64,000 nucleotides of DNA, taken from NCBI RefSeq assembly GCF_032362555.1, contig NC_083508.1, positions 11,623,001-11,687,000 on the forward strand, in the 5' to 3' direction. This stretch comes from Amyelois transitella (Eukaryota; Arthropoda; Insecta; Lepidoptera; Pyralidae). A program made the position numbers and the translations under genes. Below are positions 61,687-64,000 of this stretch, one piece after another (position 1 is the stretch's first letter; each line of letters opens with the position of its first letter). The notes beneath the pieces were generated by a model. It did not search any database and was not told where the DNA came from. It was given only the letters and a program-made list of their open reading frames with translations.

Positions 61687-62979
61687 CTAGTTTATTCCGG
61701 GCAGTTCCGCGGCGGAACAGTTGTAGTTCTTGGAGATGATGAGGCGGTCTGGGTCCAGGCGCAGTTCCATCATCAGCGCGTAGATCTGCGCGCGCAGTTC
61801 CGCTTGGATCTCACGCTCGCGACCCAGTATCCAAATGCGGTCTGAAAGTAAAGTAGAAAGAATTCGATATTCCGTTAATTTCAGCTAAACATATAAAATA
61901 ATCAGTCATAAAGACACAATTAGTAGTTGTAGTATCATATTAATCGGTAAGTGGGTGATAAACAATAAAATAGGTACTAGGCACAGTTATCTTTATAACA
62001 AATAATGTATTGAAGGCATGACAATAGCTGTATGTGAATGTTATCACCAAACAATACGACCTTCCCTACATACATTTAAGGCATACATACATACATACAT
62101 AAAATCACGCCTCTTTTCCGGAGGGGTAGGCAGAGACTACCTCTTTCCACTTGCCACGATCTCTGCATATAAGGCATATTATACTATAAAGTAAAATAAT
62201 AAATTTTATTCGCTACCTACCTGAATGCGCGACGCTGACACTAGTACAGGACCAGATGATCGCGAATTTATCGTAATCTGTGAATAGGATATTATAGAGT
62301 CCCGCGCCCGGCAGCAGCCGCCCGATTATGTACGGCATGCGATTATTGACCTTGTAGCGGAACAACGACGACCCGTTGTGGCTCGGAATGCCTAGTCCAT
62401 ATGTTGTAGAAGGGCTGCCTAGCCTGAAAGTGTAACAAGGCCAAGATGAGAACCTTGGGGGACTCCAAAGAAATTGTAAAAGGCTAAGGGCAGGATCTTG
62501 GGGAACACCAAAGAAAATATAAGGGACCAAGTATAAAACCTTGGGGGACACCAAGTTTAGGACTAAACAATTGCGTTTATTTTCCAGCTAAGAATCATAT
62601 ACAGTGGTATAAATATGGCTTTTGGTACTTTCAGCATCATATTTGGCTTTAGCGCAGTCCGAGGGAATGATGTGTGCCTGACGCCCTGACAGCTTATACT
62701 TTACAAGCATTCTCTAATGGATTTACACTGTGCATATAACGTAAATCACACGTCAAATATTACCTGAAGAAAACCAACTTCTGACAGATGTTATTGCTAA
62801 ATTCTAAAAAAGAGACTTAATTGGATGATACAATAAAAACTAGCTTACCACCTGTTAACAGTGTTGATTGTGATTAAGAGATACCCCCTCTCGTCGATGG
62901 CCAGGTTGAGCTCTGTGCAACTCGCAGAAAGCTCCATGATGTAGAACGAACGCTCCACTTCGAACCAGGTGCCCGCCAT
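61687..62979 (-). CDS. Apolipoprotein D-like lipocalin, 3' portion (5' exons not seen)
   Basis: Secreted small-hydrophobic-ligand carrier of the ApoD/Lazarillo group. Three exons: 62979-62852, 62423-62221 and 61841-61687, ending at TAG. They give ~161 residues with consistent phases. The first holds the lipocalin GxW motif in MAGTWFEVERSFYIMELSAS, with a following Cys. The second has the FTDYDKFAIIWSC strand block (the TDY..Y..x(V/I)W(S)C signature). The third has the conserved helix start RIWILGRERE and a terminal Cys (NYNC). The first visible exon begins at ATG, but an acceptor precedes it and a signal peptide is missing, so at least one 5' exon lies upstream, in 62980-64000 or outside. A family E repeat (62086-62168) lies in the last intron. 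Confidence 0.88.
62086..62168 (-). repeat. Family E fragment with CATACATACATACATA run
   Basis: AAAATCACGCCTCTTTTCCG to CCACGATCTCTGCAT; in the lipocalin intron. Confidence 0.6.
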
Positions 62980-64000
62980 CTGGAATTGTTTTTTTTGAGG
63001 CTTCATAAGCAATTGATAACCAAGATTAAGCAACTAAATCAGGAATGTGAATGAGGACGTTATAAGGTTAAGACAAAACTTTTCTTGATCAAATTGGGGA
63101 CGTCCTGGCGAAAGGTCAGCTCCAGAGCTCCCTTTACTAACTAGCTGGATGAAGCGAAAGGCATATGCACAGATCTTGGCAATGGATCTTGAAAGAGACG
63201 TTATTTTATGTATGTTGCAATCTAAGGTTGCAAATGAGAGTAGGTAATTGATGATTCATTGCATGCTTTTGGGGTCTAAGCAGTTGGATTTGATTGAAAA
63301 TTGCCGCGTTCAAAATCTTTTGTATTCATATTTTGGGAATTCAGGTAACTGTTTGTTTTATATCGTTTTACAATAGCTGAAAATATAAAGTATCAAGTAA
63401 TTCTGAAACAACGTATTCAACCGCGGAGTTAATAATAGACTTGATTTTGCTTTCAAAACCAAGTTGTGTATTAGAATGAAATGGGCGTAGCTTCAGGAAT
63501 GTCATTGTTACGCAACTGTACCTACGGAAGGTAATGTAAACATTATAAATGGAAGGATGGAGAAGGTCGCATGACACATCGCATGAGTTGGCGATGCGGC
63601 TACGCAGTGTCTACGCGCGACTACGTAAGATGACCCCTGAACCGCTTGCTGGAGTATTGCTTGCTTACAGAGTGAATTTCAAGGTTAAACGACCATGCAA
63701 ACCCTGATGTTACTGGCGTTTACAGTTCTCCTCTCCTACCCACGCTCGGTGGAGAAGGTTTACACCGCTGGCAATTTTTTACAAGGCGCCACCGTACTAG
63801 CATAGGCGTATGGGCTATGTCACGGAAGAGAATAATTTTCATCCATTCAGCTTAGCATTCGTCATAGCTCTTTCTGAAATTCACCTACCCTTGCTTGTGG
63901 CGATTTCAGCGCTGGTCACGTTAACTTTTTTATAGTTGATGTGGATAGGTAATAAATCGTTCACCAGATTAAGAAGAAGGTTAGTACCTAATCTCAAAAA
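62980..64000. other. Right edge, no confirmed gene
   Basis: Should be an intron of the lipocalin gene or its upstream flank. A degenerate family E-like stretch (GATGAAGCGAAAGGCATATG) is at 63150-63215. A 36-codon plus-strand ORF at 63695-63805 is described separately. Confidence 0.4.
63695..63805 (+). CDS. Short ORF with a signal-peptide-like start, uncertain
   Basis: MQTLMLLAFTVLLSYPRSVE.. is hydrophobic and could be a secretory signal encoded on a first exon; possible donors (GTTTAC at 63757, GTACTA at 63794) are weak. It points away from the lipocalin gene. Chance is a serious alternative. Confidence 0.2.
   Translation: MQTLMLLAFTVLLSYPRSVEKVYTAGNFLQGATVLA

Overview
This is a nuclear window from an insect, almost certainly a moth or butterfly. 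The evidence is compact GC-rich exons in AT-rich introns with GT-AG splicing, an intact orthologue of the silkworm fibroin-modulator protein FMBP-1 (four 23-residue STPR repeats), and dense Helitron-like elements of the lepidopteran type (TCTATACT... at one end, ...CACAGCTAG at the other). Several (CATA)n- or TTTGAA-tailed SINE-like families are also present. Nothing looks prokaryotic.

Layout. 1-3054 (-): 5' half of the spliceosomal helicase DHX8/PRP22, running off the left edge. 4076-4880 (+): MED9 followed 11 nt later by an NCBP2AS2-like small protein, apparently one dicistronic transcript. 6595-6867 (-): an unrecognised small membrane ORF. 7530-20548 (-): GTPBP1 in 12 exons, with a decayed THAP gene nested antisense in one intron. 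21358-22020 (+): intronless FMBP-1. 24562-37716 (-): the E3 ligase MGRN1 (mahogunin) in 15 exons. 38327-40732 (+): ribosomal protein L10. 41974-45697 (-): DNA polymerase eta in 8 exons. 46459-52255 (-): the AAA ATPase FIGNL1 in 10 exons. 52574-57640: a DIRS-type retrotransposon. 58463-59951 (+): a Josephin-family deubiquitinase. 61687-62979 (-): the 3' part of an apolipoprotein-D-like lipocalin. All exon chains were joined by eye; every junction has GT..AG and keeps frame, and each predicted protein closes as an integer number of codons.

Gene relationships. Divergent pairs sharing a promoter interval are DHX8/MED9, GTPBP1/FMBP-1, MGRN1/RpL10 and FIGNL1/Josephin; the last pair is split by the DIRS element. 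RpL10/POLH, FMBP-1/MGRN1 and Josephin/lipocalin converge. POLH and FIGNL1, both DNA-damage-tolerance or homologous-recombination factors, lie in tandem on one strand. Most genes here are housekeeping genes (splicing, Mediator, translation, ubiquitin, repair).

The most notable structure is the DIRS element. It has perfect 142-bp inverted termini and a two-part internal complementary region that matches both outer ends exactly, yet its coding interior is full of stops. Other notable points are two decayed partial exon duplications (GTPBP1 exon 7, MGRN1 RING exon), retroelement tails that repeatedly abut splice sites, and a Pol eta with two ubiquitin-binding zinc fingers.
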